Under the pieces are notes generated by a model. It did not search any database. It saw only the letters and a list, made by a program, of their open reading frames with translations, and had not been told where the DNA came from. From NCBI GenBank assembly GCA_035582835.1, contig JAYKAV010003044.1, positions 3,034,285 through 3,098,284 of the forward strand: a DNA stretch of 64,000 nt, read 5' to 3'. Made by a program: the position numbers and the translations under genes. The DNA is from Phoebastria nigripes. Taxonomy: Eukaryota; Chordata; Aves; Procellariiformes; Diomedeidae. The stretch's first letter is position 1, and every line of letters begins with the position of its first letter. Below, piece after piece: positions 50,274 to 63,202 of the stretch.

Positions 50274-51410
50274 CCGTGGTCTTTGAGACCTGATGGTCCA
50301 CCTAGAGTGCTGTGGGAGACAGCGCAAGGTTCTTTCTTACTGAAGTTGTTGGCTTATGTCCATTCTTGTGCGGGAACTGAACGTATGATGGTGTTAACTT
50401 CTCCAAGTCATGGCTGAACATGTGCTAATGGCCACTGGTGTGGTATGAGGTCCTTTCTTCTTTGAGGGGCAGGAGATGGCTGAAGGGCTCAATGCTGCTG
50501 AATATGCTACTTTCAGGATACGCTTGAGCTATGAATGTTGGTGGTGCTGTTTTTGTCTTCAGTCCAAGGATTACTGTGGGCTATAGCATGGTGTTCTGAC
50601 AGTATGGGAATAGATTGTACAAAAAGGGATTTCATGTGTAATTAACAAGCTGAAGAGAGCATCCTGAAAGCTTCAGATAAAAAAAGGCTATGAAGATGTC
50701 ATTTATGTTGCCATAGCGTGAGAGCAGCATCTGTTTTAAAAGCAAAGGGGTAGAAATGAATGGTAGCTTTTATCAGGAGAGCAAATTAATCCTGAGACCT
50801 CCTTTCCTCCTTCTCGGTATGTAACACTTGCACTGTATTTGCTCCTCAGTGTCATTCCTTCCCTGTTTCTTCCCCTTTCTCCCATGCCTCTGAACTGATA
50901 AATATTAATTCAAACAACAGGCTGATACTCGGATTGCCTTCTGCATCCCTGAACTGGGTCTCTTCTTCCCAATGCATTCAGGAGCATGGTAGTGTTTGTT
51001 TTTATCTATGTGGTCTAGTTAAAGAATGTATCTTTTGCATTGGTGATTCAATACACCGATGATTCATTCTGAACTTGTATACACTATTTGGGCTCTTCTG
51101 TGCAGCAAAATATGACTCAGGTTGTTCCAACAAGGGCCAGCGTTCTTGGAGTTTAAGTGAAAACAAACCCCCAACCCCAAACTATTCCACATGAATAAGG
51201 ATGTGGATTATTTCATTCCCCTTTACATCCCAATTCTTTAACCTCTTCCTCCTTCCCTCTCCCAACCAAAAACCCAAGGGCATTTGATCTCAAGTTGAGA
51301 GCTGAATTCTTTTCCCAGCTTTTTGAATAATATGAAATATGAAAATATATGCCTTTTCTGTTTTCCAGCTGAAAAACAGGAGAATATAAAGAACAATAAG
51401 ATCAGAACAA

Positions 51411-51440
51411 GAATATATATATGTACACACACACATACAC
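51411..51440 (+). repeat. (AT)n(AC)n compound microsatellite
   Basis: ATATATATATGTACACACACACATACAC is a short alternating purine-pyrimidine stretch in intron 2. Confidence 0.85.
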
Positions 51441-52040
51441 GAGTTAAATGTTATGTTTTAATTCTGTGACTGTTACTATTTTAATTTCAGAGAAATGTTA
51501 CAATTTCTGAAACACATTTTAAGAATGAATTCAATTTAGTGTGATTCCTGTTCCAGTATAGGTTGCTGGCTGCTTTCCAAATGTAGAAGAATGCAGAATC
51601 CTTGCTCCAAGGATTTGTACCTTGTTTCAAATCTTCCCACCGATTCCTATTTTTTACATTACAGTTTTGCATGGAGGCTGCAACCAAGATGAATGTCTCC
51701 GCTCCTTTCTTTCGCCTTGTGCCGTGCATGGTACGTGTGCATGGTGGGAGACAGGGTTGCTGATCCAGAGACCTCAATCTTGTATTTTCTTTGTATGTCA
51801 CAACTATTTGCTTTTTCCACATTATGGGTGGGAACTGAGACACAGAAGTTTTTTATATGGGTTTTTTCTTACCCTTCAAGGTCATGTAGAAAGTCTTCTG
51901 CAACTGGCAGCAGATATCTCATAGCCTGATACTTAATGTTAAAATCTTACTTCTTGCTAGTTTTTTAAAGTGAGTGTACGGGCAAGTTTAAGTTGAAGGT
52001 AGCTTTTTAAAAAACATAACATTTTATTTTCTTGAACCTT

Positions 52041-52692
52041 TAATGGTGGTCCTGGTGGACAGCAAGTTGACTGTGAGCCAGCAATGGGCCTTTGCAGCAA
52101 AGAAGGTCGGCAGCATCCTGGGCTGCATCAGAAAGGGCATTGCCAGCAGTTTGACAGAGGTAATCCTTCCCCTCTAGTCAGCACTAGTGAGGACACATCT
52201 GAAGTGCAGCATCCCGTTCTGGGCTCCCCAGAACAAGGGAGACCTGGACACCCTGGAGCAAGTCTAGCAAAGGGCCTTGAAGATGGTTAAGGGACAAGAG
52301 CATCTGGCATACAAGGAGAAGCTGAGAGAGCTGGGACTGTTTAACCTCAAGAAGGGAAGGCTTGGGGAGATCTTGTCAATGTGTATCAATACCTGATGGG
52401 GGGAGTAAAGAAGGCGGAGCCAGACTCTTTTCAACAGCACTAGTGACAGGACAAGAGACAGTAGGCACAAATGGAAATAAAGGAAATTCCGTTCAAACAT
52501 AAAAAAACCTTTTTTACTCTGAGGGTGGTAAACCACAGCTTGCCCAGAGATGTGCAGTGTTCATGCTTGGAGATACCTAAAACCTGACTGAACAAGGTCC
52601 TTAGCAACTTGCTCTAGCTGACCCTACTTTGAGCAGGGCGGTTCGACTAGACAATCTCCAGAGGTCCATTGCAATGTCAGCTATTCTGTGAA
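52041..52692 (+). mobile_element. CR1 LINE, 5'-truncated, sense orientation
   Basis: The sequence starts in the CR1 ORF2 segment equivalent to LVDSKLTVSQQWAFAAKK and runs through the C-terminal coding tail to the 3' end, TTCGACTAGACAATCTCCAG to TATTCTGTGAATGGA. The coding frame is broken by several stops and frameshifts, for example after the CTTCCCCTCTAG stretch near 52175. It covers almost the same part of the element as the 46101 copy but is more diverged, so it is probably older. It lies in intron 2. Confidence 0.93.
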
Positions 52693-54493
52693 TGGATTCA
52701 CTGCTTTTTCTGTAGCTTTTCTGATACTTGCATCATCCTCTTCAATGGTAAGACTAAGGCAGTTTCTCATCTACCTTTAATTGAAAATACAAAGACGAAT
52801 TTGGTTTTCCCATGTCAGAACACAATCCCTCCTTCATTTCTTACGTCTTTTCTTTACAAGAAGAATGAGTTCAATTTGCCTTTCTTCCTTAGGTGAAATN
52901 ACATTAGTTCAATGATAAATAGTGAAATAGTTTTTCTTCTTAATGCCAACCCAGGANCTTAACACACAAGCATCAGTTCAGTCTGAGTCAGTAGCCAAGT
53001 CTCTAATAGTGAGAATGGTGCTATTGCAAAGATCTAAAAGCAAAATTTAGATGTGTGGCTTAAATTAATTGTTTCAGAGAATTAGTACTGTAGAGCCTTT
53101 TGTGAGTGCTATACTAATGTAGGCTCTTCACAGACTCTGCTGCTCAGCAGCAAATGACATAATGCATTATAAACCCATCTATTTCAGCTGAGGCAGAGAC
53201 AGCATAGATTGTTGCAGGTAGTATGGATAGATATATTGCTTCAAAAGACTTAGACTCTTTCCTCCCTTCCCACCCATCAGCTTGTTTCCCAATTTATATG
53301 CATGTCCCACTAGTTTGGATTCAGTTTATAGCTCTCTTCTCAGAGATCATACAGTGCACCTTTTGCAGATGATGTTGACAAGGGCTGTTCACTCTGCTGA
53401 ACAATCAGCTGAAACACCTGTGTCTGACCTGCATTAGGAATTGCAAATTACTTTTTCCACACTAACACCCATAAAATTGCAGTGCTTATCTGCCTCTATT
53501 TGCTGCTAATTACTGGAGGAGTTTTATGTAAATCTTACTGTAAGTTAATTGTTCACAGTTTCGAACCCTTTAANATCCTATTCACTGGAACTTAACAAAT
53601 AATTGCATACATATATTTCAAGCGCNGCAAAGTTGGTCTTTACCCTTTGGAAAAACTGTGTTTTGGGTAGGGCTATTCCCTTTTCTGGTTTTTAACATGA
53701 TGGGCCTGAGCTTTCTTTGTCTCCCATGTTATAAAATGTGCATCAGCTGGTAGCAGACAGCTTGCGATTCTTTCACAAAACCATCTGTGATAATTGTCGT
53801 CCTCACTGTAAATTACTGCAATGTGTATGTGTGTATTTCACATCAAGATGACATATCTAAAATTGGAACATGAAGCGCACACGATATAGCTTGGCTGCCT
53901 CTTCCCCCGCACCTCCTCTCTTGACTGATGCAGTGGCTACTTTGAAGTTTACAAGATGACTGACATTTAGAAATTTGAGATTTTCATCTTTTTTAATAAC
54001 ATTTGAATCCTTCTATTTGTCATAGGTAGGAACTTGATCTTGGTGTCATATGCAGGACTGATTTCTATAGGGGAAAATATTCAAGGGAGGATCTGCAAGT
54101 CTTTAGTTGTTGCTTACTTTTGCTGCCCTGGGAACTCAACGTACAGCTAGATTAGTACTGAATTAGAATCACTGCTCCTAATTAACTATTTAAACCTCCT
54201 CCTCATCTCTCCTGTGACCTGCTTGTTTTTCTCCTCCGCATCTTAGATCTTGTCCTTTTGATTTTGGGGTGGGTTTTGTTTTTTTTTTTTAAGGACTAAA
54301 TAATTTGGGACAGAGGGCTACTACTTGGTAGATTCCTTTTCAGTGGTTGACCTTTAGGTTTTTCAACAATATAGAGACTAGCATTAATTGTATGGCAGAG
54401 TTCTTCATCTAGTAGTTATTACTGTAAATGTATCTACACAAACACATCTTCTGCAAAAAATAGCTGATACATGTGCCTGTTCTGCTAACGCAT

Positions 54494-54508
54494 ACACACA
54501 CACACACA
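54494..54508 (+). repeat. (CA)n microsatellite
   Basis: A short run of CA dinucleotides lies in intron 2; a similar one at 25901-25912 overlaps the 3' end of the LTR. Confidence 0.85.
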
Positions 54509-57164
54509 TAAAAAACATAGGATACAATTTTTCTCAGGGGATAATTTGTTTTGAGTTCTTTGGGACTGCTTACCTGAGTGAAATTATTCATGCATTTGTG
54601 TTTTTTCAGGTTCAGGTCCTTGCTGGGCAATTTGGAANAATAGCTTGCACGGAAGAGAATATGTTACCTTCAGGCTTTTTGCAAAAGCTTAAAATGTTTT
54701 TCTATTCTCTTTGCACGGTCCAGGGACAGCGTCCCAGTGGAAGCTGGGAATGTGGAAGGAATTGGCTTGTGGTTGCTGCCAGATGGGAGCCAGCCGAGTG
54801 GCCTCTGCCAGCAGTTTGCACAAAGTCGGTTGGCTGTTATCTGTGTTTTTTAGGAAGGCTTTGCAACATCTGGGAACAATTCCCTGACTGGCTGCTGGGA
54901 ATGTGCACTATTTCCTATTGGCTGGCAGTGATGTCATAGCCTTGTGTGAGTCTTTCTCTCTTTTTTTTTCTTCTCTGTTATCTGGGTGCCAACAGATAAT
55001 ACTTGTCCTGTTTGTACATAAGCTTTTTAGACACTGTATTTGCAATTGCAATTAAAATTGTTGGGTAGAACCATTTAGTCCTCTATCATACGAGGCAACA
55101 CAGGAGCTTCAGGATTGTTAAATGATCTTCAGCAAAGTGCATTGTTGCCTTTCGGCACAGAACTGAGGCAGTGAATGAAAATCCACAGAAGCAGATTCTT
55201 GTTGATTTCTTATGTATAAAATGAACTGATTTCAGGACCTGTTTCTTCTCTTCACAGATTATATATACCCTCATTCATCTGCTGATAGACTGAATTATCA
55301 CACAGGAGAAAATAGAGAGCTGTGGATGAAATCTGACCCAAAGCGAAGAGGATATTAACACAATATTGTATCTTCTTCCATAATGTTTAGAGCTTATAAA
55401 GAAGGGAGGCGGGATCACTGAAAACATTCCTAAGCTTTAAGGTACCTGAATGAGTTATTAGGGAAGGATCTGAGTCCTAGTATAGGAGAATGAAATTCCT
55501 CTAAGGGGCAGCTGGGGCTGGAGTGCTAGGATCTCTATGAGCAAGAGATGGGGAAGAAGCAACCAGGTTACCATGAAGGATGGGGGACTTGAAGCAAAAA
55601 AGAAAGAATGTGCTGAATGAGGAAGCTTCAAAGCTCTACGATCTTATGGTCTTCTCTTTGCTAAAGTAATGCTGGGTGGTTCTGGTCTGATAATGCACAA
55701 GAATTCTCAAATTAGATTTAATTCAAGTTTGAATTGAAAGATGCTGTCCTATTTCTAACTGTGATCAGCACCAGATGGAGGAAAGGCCTGTAAGGAAATC
55801 TTACTTCTTTAGTCATGCGGCAGAAGTACTTGCTATCATTCGCAGAAGCATGGGTACGCTCAACCCAGGTCTCTGCGTTGCTCTGATGTACACAGGTACC
55901 TGTTTTTAGCTGGGGTGAGGAATATGTAAGCTCTCAGAAAAAGTCACCAACCTGCTGAAAAAATCTGGAAAGGTGAGACATGGAAATAGGATTATGGGAT
56001 TGCAGATCCTTTTTTTGCCCTCCCGTTCTTACTCCACATGTTCTCCAAGAAGCAGGTAATCCTGTGCTTAAAGAGAACTTGCTGCAAAGTGGCAGTCAGT
56101 GAAACTGAATTTGTTTCACAGCTAGCCTGCTATACCGTGCCATAAACAAACACCTGAGATGCTTAACAGAATCTGGAAGTAATCTGAGATATTATATTTC
56201 ATGAAGATACAGTATCTTCTCTAAAATGATAGAAGGTGGCAGATGATAAAATCACAGATAGAATTGACAGTTTTATTTTGAAACCTAGTCTGCATCTTTC
56301 TGTCTCTGAACACTGAAGAAGGTCACCCTTTACCTGGCAGCCACAGTTTTCTTGAAGTTGTTCCTTTTAGCCTGTTACAGCTTCTGATTTCCAGGCTATA
56401 TAAGCTTGGTCCTGTATTCTCTGAGTATCAATGGTCCATGGTTGGACCAAACCCCAAACAAATGTACTGTAGTTTTCAGCAAGAAAAAAGGGGGAAGCCT
56501 CATCTACCTGGCATAGACAATTTCTCAAATAAACATCACGTTCCTGATAGGCTTTTGCAGGCCTTCTAGCAATGTGGAGTCCTGCTGCGTTTGACAGAAT
56601 TCCTGGTGGAATAAAAGGCCTCATCAGTAAGTCCTTTTGTGCAATTGGTCCTTTGGGAGCGGCCTTCGTGAAGATAATGGGCCATGTCTCCGAAGCTTTG
56701 ACTTGGGATTTGAGAAGTCTGTGACTTTATAGGAAATAATTACTTTCGGCTTGTAGATGAATGTGGCTGTTCTGAAGCTGCTGTCAAAAATACAAATGGC
56801 TCTTTTGGGGTATTTCTTTAGTTACTGTTATCAGTCCCTCACCGCTCCCTGAGCTGAGAGAAATACCAAGAGCTGCTGCTGCTCTCAGTAACAGTGAGAA
56901 TTTAAATATTGTAGTTTTCATGCTGGTAGACTAATAAATATTTAGCCAGATGAAAATATGAGAGCAGAGTGTACCAATGTTCNCTCTTCCCCTTCCCAGT
57001 CTGGTTCTTGTTGTCTGGTGTCGTCAGCCATGAATGTTGAACAGACTGATTCCTTGAGCTGGCTTAATGCCTGTGTGAGTTTGTTAAGATGTCTGCTGAG
57101 TGCTGAGCACTATAAAAGGCAGTCCTTGCCATAATTAAGTGAAAAGCATAAGCAAATGGGTAGA

Positions 57165-57267
57165 GGAGAAAAAGGGAAATGAAGTTACAGAGAGGTGAAG
57201 CAATTGATCCAAGGACTCACTGAAGATGAGTAGCAATAATGGGAAGAAAACGAGGCTCCCCTGACAC
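57165..57267 (-). mobile_element. MIR/CORE-SINE-like relic, reverse
   Basis: The plus strand reads GGGAAATGAAGTTACAGAGA, then GGTGAAGCAATTGATCCAAG, the reverse complement of the MIR tail and CORE region. Confidence 0.62.
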
Positions 57268-60200
57268 TGCAAGCATTCACTGGCCTGGAGTCACTGTTTG
57301 GCTCTGACTGGGGAGCTTAAGTTTTGCTTGCATTTGAGAGCCCGGCCACCTTCCTGCTAATTGCTCTTCCATCACTTGAATTTGCTTACAACATGCAGAA
57401 TGGACTGGTGTGAAGTTTGCTTTTGTGCCTGTACTAGGGCTTCGGGTTGGAAGTCTAGTTGCTGAAATGAGCAGTGTTGACACAGACAGTGAACTGAACA
57501 CTTACTTCTGCAAATGAGTTTCAAGATAACTATTTCTTAGCGGGTGCCTAGCAATGCTGGGTAACCTGCTCTAGCACAGAAGGAAACATGCACTTTTTGT
57601 CAGAATGAATAGGCTGCATGTTTTGTTACCGCAGCGTAGAGTAGCTGACTTGCCCAGTACGCTGTTGTTTGTATTGTCATGAATTGGAAGTGGCTGTGTG
57701 GGAATCACTGGGGGTATCCAAAGAACGTAAGATTCTTTTCTAACATGCCAGGGTTGATATGCTTTCTCCACTTCCTGGGAAAGATTTAGGAGTGAGTGTG
57801 ATGGTAGGACCCCAGTTGAAAAAACAAACAGCATTCAGTATGATGGAATGAACTGAATCAACAGTTGCAATTAGTTCCACACTTCTTTATTAACTTCCTC
57901 CATGTGCACCACACAGAAGACATCCACGTTTCACATTGAAATGCAGTCCTTTGGGGTGGAACCCGACAGCTGTTCTACAGCCCACAGGCATGCTCTTGAA
58001 CAGCACACAGTACCAACACAGTGCAAGTAAAGAAATGGATTAAAATGCTGCTGCCAGTCAAAACTGCAGGGGAAGCTTGACGGGTGAAATATAATTATCA
58101 GGGCTGGCTTCTGGCCAGGAAGCTGGGGTTAACACTACTTTTCTCGCAGAAACACAGTGAGAAGTCTATAATGTGGCAGTCCAATAGTGCGTTATCTTCT
58201 CCGTTCGAAGTGGTATAATATTGGAGCATTTTATTCCTACCATAGCTTGTCAAAGAAAAGTACCCAATTTATCTTAAAGCTGATAGGACACTTAATGATT
58301 TACAGAGTGTCACTCGTTGTTGGAAGAAATGAGGATCTCCTAGCTAGCACGGCAAAGCAGGGAGCAGCAATGCTGTGTGCCCACACATGTAGCCAGGGCA
58401 GTGACACGTGAATTCTGTCAACAAGTGTACACCCCCACAGAATTCTTCCTTTTCTGCAGTCACCATCAAACCCTTATCAAATTGAAGGCATTTTGCGAGG
58501 TGCCTGGAAAGAGGCAGGGCTGCTAACTCACTACGAAGCTCCAGCTGAGTCCAGTATTCCATTGTGTTGGGTGTTATACTGCCTTTCTGATCCTTTTGAT
58601 GTTTGGGAAAAATCAGCTAGGCAGTGCAGTCTTAATAATCTTGCTGCATGTGCCGTCTTCTACTGCAGATTTTCTTTTCTAGCACAACAAATGTTTTTCT
58701 AATGCTCTTTTCTGGTGTTTTTGTTCATTTGGTCTGCAGCCATTCATTTATATTCTAGTGCTCTTGAACACAGAGATCTGTAAGTCAAGAATGAAAGCTT
58801 TGATGAAGGGTGAGTGCTCCGCTTGTAACCAAACATAGATCTGGACAGTCTGTGTCTTGTTTTAACAACGTAATTGCTTCAAGCTCTCTTGCTTAAATCT
58901 CTGAAGTCAGGTCCTCTTGCAGGACCTCCCAGGTCCCGGTTATCACAAGAGTAAGATCATGTTAGACAACCTATTTAAACTGTTAACACTCTTGGGGTTT
59001 TTTATTTATTTATTATTATTCCTCGGGGCAAAGATTTCAGCCCAAAAGATGTGTCTAAATTATAGTAAGTGTTCTTTGTGTGGAAGTGCCTGAGCCAGGC
59101 TGCAACTAGCAGTACAGCCAGCGCAGCATAGATCTTAACTTGGGAAGGTAAACATGAGAACTTCTGCACTGGCCACGGTGTTATCGTGGCTGTTGTGCTT
59201 ATGATTTACTGCTTGAAATCTGAAAGACCTTTATCTAGGATTAACAAGCTACTCAGAAACAGGAGATATTGCTAGTATCTTTTCTTGAGTTGGAACGTAT
59301 CTCGAGTTCACTGTATCTGGTAGTGAGCTGATTCAAGTTTAAAGTGGTACATTTCCTGAATGCAGCTGAAAGATTAGTATGGGTAATTTCTGCAGCCCTC
59401 TTCCCTTTATAATGGTAATAGCATAGTCTGAGGCTGTTTGTGACTCTAGTCCCACTGAAGGTCAATAAGAAGCGGGTACCCAGTGCTTTATCCCTCAGGA
59501 AATCATAGCCCAGGGGCAATGTTCACAAAGTAGTTGCTTTGCTGCAGTGGATTTTGCTTCTGCTCAGTAGCACTCCCAAGATGATCTTCAACCTCGATCA
59601 GTATGGTGGGCTTGCCTTCATAATGGGTTCTGCATTCAAGACTTGTTCCTCCAGGAGCAGGGAAATACTAAAAACAAATATCCTGAAATATGCAAAGGAT
59701 TTGTCTTGTTGGCTCATCTCTCTCTTCGCATCAAGTGCATCTTTGAGACAGGTGTTGCCATCAGCAGAAAGGCTTAAAGAAGGAACATGTTTTCCTGCTT
59801 TCAAATAAGTCAGGCCAGGTGCTTGTTTGCATAGCTTGATACAATTTAGAATGTGAGGGGTGAGGGAATGTATAGATCTTGCCTACACGCAGTTTCTTTT
59901 TTTCTTCCTTTTTTTCTTCTTTTTATCCCTTGGTTTGATTTTGTTAGTGAAAGCACTTGCACAGAGATTCCTCAGGGGATGAGCCAGGCTCAGAGACATT
60001 CTTGCATCTCCATAATGCCAACATGCTTTCTAAACATCTCCCATTAACTTCCCCACCTGAAAGAAATAAACCTTAATTATCAAGTTATTAGGAAAGCTCA
60101 TGTTATTTTTCCCTTCAGTGTTTCCTCTGTTGCTCTTGCTTTGGTGATAAGAGAGTTTAAATAATGCAGCTGACTCCATGTGGTGCTGGAGAACTGTTTT

Positions 60201-60570
60201 GTCTTCAGGCAGTTCCTTTTTGACAGTCTGTGTGTGTTTGCCTTCTCATATTTATGGTATATGCTCTTAGGAGTAACATACTGCATCCTGAACACCAGTC
60301 ACCTCCTATCCTGTTCCCTCTCCTTCTCCATCCCCTTCTTTAACAGCTAACATCTATCGGATGAGTGTATTAGAATTAGTCCTTGATAAATTAACCAATT
60401 ATAGTTGGAATCTCTTACATAGGTCTAGTTCTTCCACAGCTAAAAATAGAGGGAAGCTGAGACCTTGTTGCCTCTTAGTGAAAGGTAATAATCTGTATCG
60501 TTATTTGAGCATTTCTTTAATTAAAGACCTTACAATCATATTGTTTAAAGAGACTCGGCAAAGTGATTAG

Positions 60571-60640
60571 ATGTCTCAGGGGATTGGTAATAGGATATGA
60601 ACCTTTTCACCTCTAGGTCGCTAGTTCAAGTCTGATTTCT
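60571..60640 (+). mobile_element. Possible tRNA-like SINE head
   Basis: CACCTCTAGGTCGCTAGTTC followed by AAGTCTGATTTCTG looks like a B-box and T-loop of a tRNA-derived SINE, with an A-box-like GGGATTGGTAATAGG about 35 bases before it. I cannot name a family, and it is not a real tRNA because the stems do not pair. Confidence 0.3.
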
Positions 60641-60811
60641 GTTGGTAGTGGCCAGAAAGTGTTGTGTGTGGTCAGTGGACTGTTGAAATACATGAGTCGT
60701 TTTTAGCTTCCTTTCCGAAAGGGCGGGGTTTTTTTCCCCATTCTTGCAAAAACATTCAAAGTATATCAAGGAAAGTATGGAACTAGATTAGGATGTGCAA
60801 AGTCTGAATTT

Positions 60812-60885
60812 GCTTTCAGGACTGCTATAGACCTCCTGTGTGAAGCTGAGCAAGTTGCTTCATTTTGCCTTGATTTGTTCTCAGT
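60812..60885 (+). mobile_element. Possible MIR CORE fragment
   Basis: CCTCCTGTGTGAAGCTGAGC followed by AAGTTGCTTCATTTTGCCT resembles the MIR CORE. It is short and weak. Confidence 0.42.
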
Positions 60886-61394
60886 ACGGTGGTATCGGCA
60901 ATGCTGCCTCCCTGCCTTTTTCTTGATCTTGTCTGTTTGAAGTGCAGGCAGTCCTTGGTGGGGTTTGTCTGCACAGGATGCCCAGCTTAATGGGAGACTA
61001 ATTTTTGTACAGTCATTTACAATACTAGCCAAGTCTTGCAGTTGGTGGAATTCTATTTTCATTGTGGGCAAAAGCTCTCATGTTGGTCATCTGCCTTCCT
61101 GGTTTGAATAGTAGAGGACTGGAATCTCTTTCTCCACCGTTATGCTTTTTAATAAAAGATAACCACTTAATCTAGCAGGTGAAGTTGAATTAGAACTGGA
61201 ACTGCTAATTGGGAATCACGACATTCTGTTTGCAGAGATAAACTTAAAGGAAGCTTGGACCTGTGCACGTTGTTTGTTTTTCTGTAGTGGTGCTTTACCC
61301 AGGGTATGGTTCTTCTACCCTAGGATTTAAGTTGCATTTAGGCATGTTAATTATTTTAATCTCAGTTGTGCAAAATCNGTAGTATCCTGCCTTT

Positions 61395-61490
61395 CAGGGT
61401 TAGGAAACTGAGGCACAAATGCTGATTTTCTTATGAAAGATTTACTGAATCATTGGTAGAGAAAGGACCCACTCTGTCTGGTTCCTGGGT
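61395..61490 (-). mobile_element. MIR/CORE-SINE-like relic, reverse
   Basis: The plus strand reads GGTTAGGAAACTGAGGCACA, then TCATTGGTAGAGAAAGGACC, which matches the reverse complement of a MIR tail and CORE with an internal diverged stretch. Confidence 0.62.
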
Positions 61491-61595
61491 GTACACTTCA
61501 GCCAGGAGCTTTTTCCAGCACTAGTAAGATTTAAAAAAAAAATTAACAGTTTCACTTAGGTGTACAAAAGGATCCTTTAACACAAAGCATCTCTG

Positions 61596-61647
61596 TGTTT
61601 GTTTGGGTTTTTTGTTTGTTTGGTTTTTGGTTTTTTTTTGTTTTTTT
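61596..61647 (+). repeat. (GTTT)n / T-rich tract
   Basis: Imperfect GTTT units and T runs of up to nine make a low-complexity stretch near the end of intron 2. Confidence 0.85.
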
Positions 61648-63080
61648 AAATACAGAAAAGTAGATACTAGCCTGGTAGATAAGTGGATAGAATCAGACCT
61701 TAGTTAAATGTAAGATCCTCTGTCAATCAGTGTATTACAATGAGCTCCAAACCAGGAGGGTGGGGATAGGAAGAGAGACTCATTCTTCTTTCTCTTGTCT
61801 ATTTACCTGCTGATTAAAGATGTCAGACTAGGCATACTGAATGGAGATGGTCTTTCTGTCCTGAATTTATTGGAAGTAAGATTGAGTGTAGTAAGCCTCT
61901 TGTGTGCCATGACCATCCCTGTGATCTGTTATGCAGGAGCATCCCTATTAATGTTTGAGGATGTTGATAGGAAATAGAAATAATACGCTCTGGCATTAGT
62001 TGTTACATGAAGAATTTACATCCTGCCTTGTAACGGGATTGGAATATATAATAATTCCCAAATGCACCAGGCTGTATATAGATGCTTGGTGTTTGTAATG
62101 AGAAGATTGATTGTTGCAGCATATCTTCAATTACCGATTTCCATGTGAGTGCTGTGTGTTGGGTGCTCTGCAGCCTTTCCTTCTACCCTGGTTGACAGGC
62201 TGCCAGGCACCTTCAGCTTCCATGAATGTAAATGTCAGTGTCAGAGGCGTTTTGAAGGTGATAGTTACAACAGTGTAGTTTTATAAAAGTTTTCAGGTCA
62301 TTATGAATTATAGAAGATTGCACACTGCATATCCTGGTTTTCATGGCATGATTGGAAAATGACTTTTCTTATCTGCAGCTTTGCCTTAAGGCAACATTAA
62401 GAGACAAAATGGGCACAAGAGACACAAGTATGATGAACATCAGGAATCTGGTCCTCCTCCTAAAGTTTGTGGCTGTTGAGATTCGGTGGATTTTGGTTTT
62501 AATTCAGACTCTTAACAGAGATGGCGGCAACTCTGAGATTTGGTGATTGGTCCAGACCAGATTGTGAATTTTTGGGGGTTTTGAGGGTCTTTGTATAAGA
62601 AGTTATACCATGTTTGGGGTGTCATACTGTCAAGTTTCAGCTTTTGCTTTTTATTTTTGTCATGGCAAAACCAGACTGAGTGTGTTTTACGTCTTACACA
62701 GTCTTACGGTGTGCGTGCATTTTGCAAGGAATGCTGACAACTTGCATGCTTGGGAAACTCAGAGAATGCTGTAGTGACGAGTCACAAGAAAAAGTGCACT
62801 CCCTGCCTGGTATGCGTGTTTGTTCTGAGATGAGAAAAATTCTGTGGTGCTTGCAGGAATTTGTGCATATCCTAGCTGATGATGTTTTCATGTTCAGATT
62901 GAGTGTAACCTGATTTTATGAAAGTTTGGCAGGAATCCATGCAACTAGACACTAAGCACTTCCTTTCCTCTAGTTTCGCTTAGATCTTGCAGAATATTTA
63001 GCAAAGCAGTGGCTGAACACCTTATGTCAGAGTGGAGAAACCTGTACAAGTGTATGTAATTCTCTTCTTTCTGTTGACAG

Positions 63081-63202
63081 CTGGTCCTGGCTGAAAGCTC
63101 TCACTCTGACACAGGCTCCCAGTGCACNGAGANNCANANTGANCTNCCACCNCNNATTNAGAGNACANNNGGCATTGGAGNCTCCCGGCCTCCANCNTTC
63201 NA
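63081..63202 (+). CDS. DVL1: Dishevelled-1 coding exon 3 (end of DIX, start of linker)
   Basis: Exon 3 follows a good acceptor, a pyrimidine tract then GACAG at 63076-63080. It encodes LVLAESSHSDTGSQCTE before the base calls fail. Codons that remain readable further on give LPPP, then a Thr, GIG, and SRPPSF, matching the DVL1 segment that carries the conserved GIGDSRPPSFH motif. LVLAE is DVL1-like, whereas DVL2 and DVL3 have LVSxx. I place the end at 63202 because reading 63203 as G gives a donor of the form GTANGAGNAAG and leaves two bases of a His codon; this boundary is inferred. The exon would be 122 bases. It contains about 18 ambiguous bases, so no frame defect can be judged. The next exon, the basic/Ser-rich linker, PDZ (binds Frizzled) and DEP (membrane recruitment) domains are outside the window. 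Confidence 0.9.

Larger units (their letters stand above)
47359..63080 (+). other. DVL1: DVL1 intron 2, 15.7 kb
   Basis: The intron runs from GTATGT at 47359 to TTGACAG at 63080. It contains a sense CR1 fragment, some MIR-like relics, a 17-A run at 47795-47811, a 12-base perfect duplication at 48972-48995, an AAAC microsatellite and T/G-rich tracts near 61600. A 183-codon open frame at 54388-54939 lacks an ATG start and a known family. Otherwise it looks like plain intronic sequence. Confidence 0.9.

Noticed and set aside
52084..52290. 68-codon frame on the plus strand
   Set aside because: It is a shifted frame inside the decayed CR1 copy and does not follow the CR1 protein frame.
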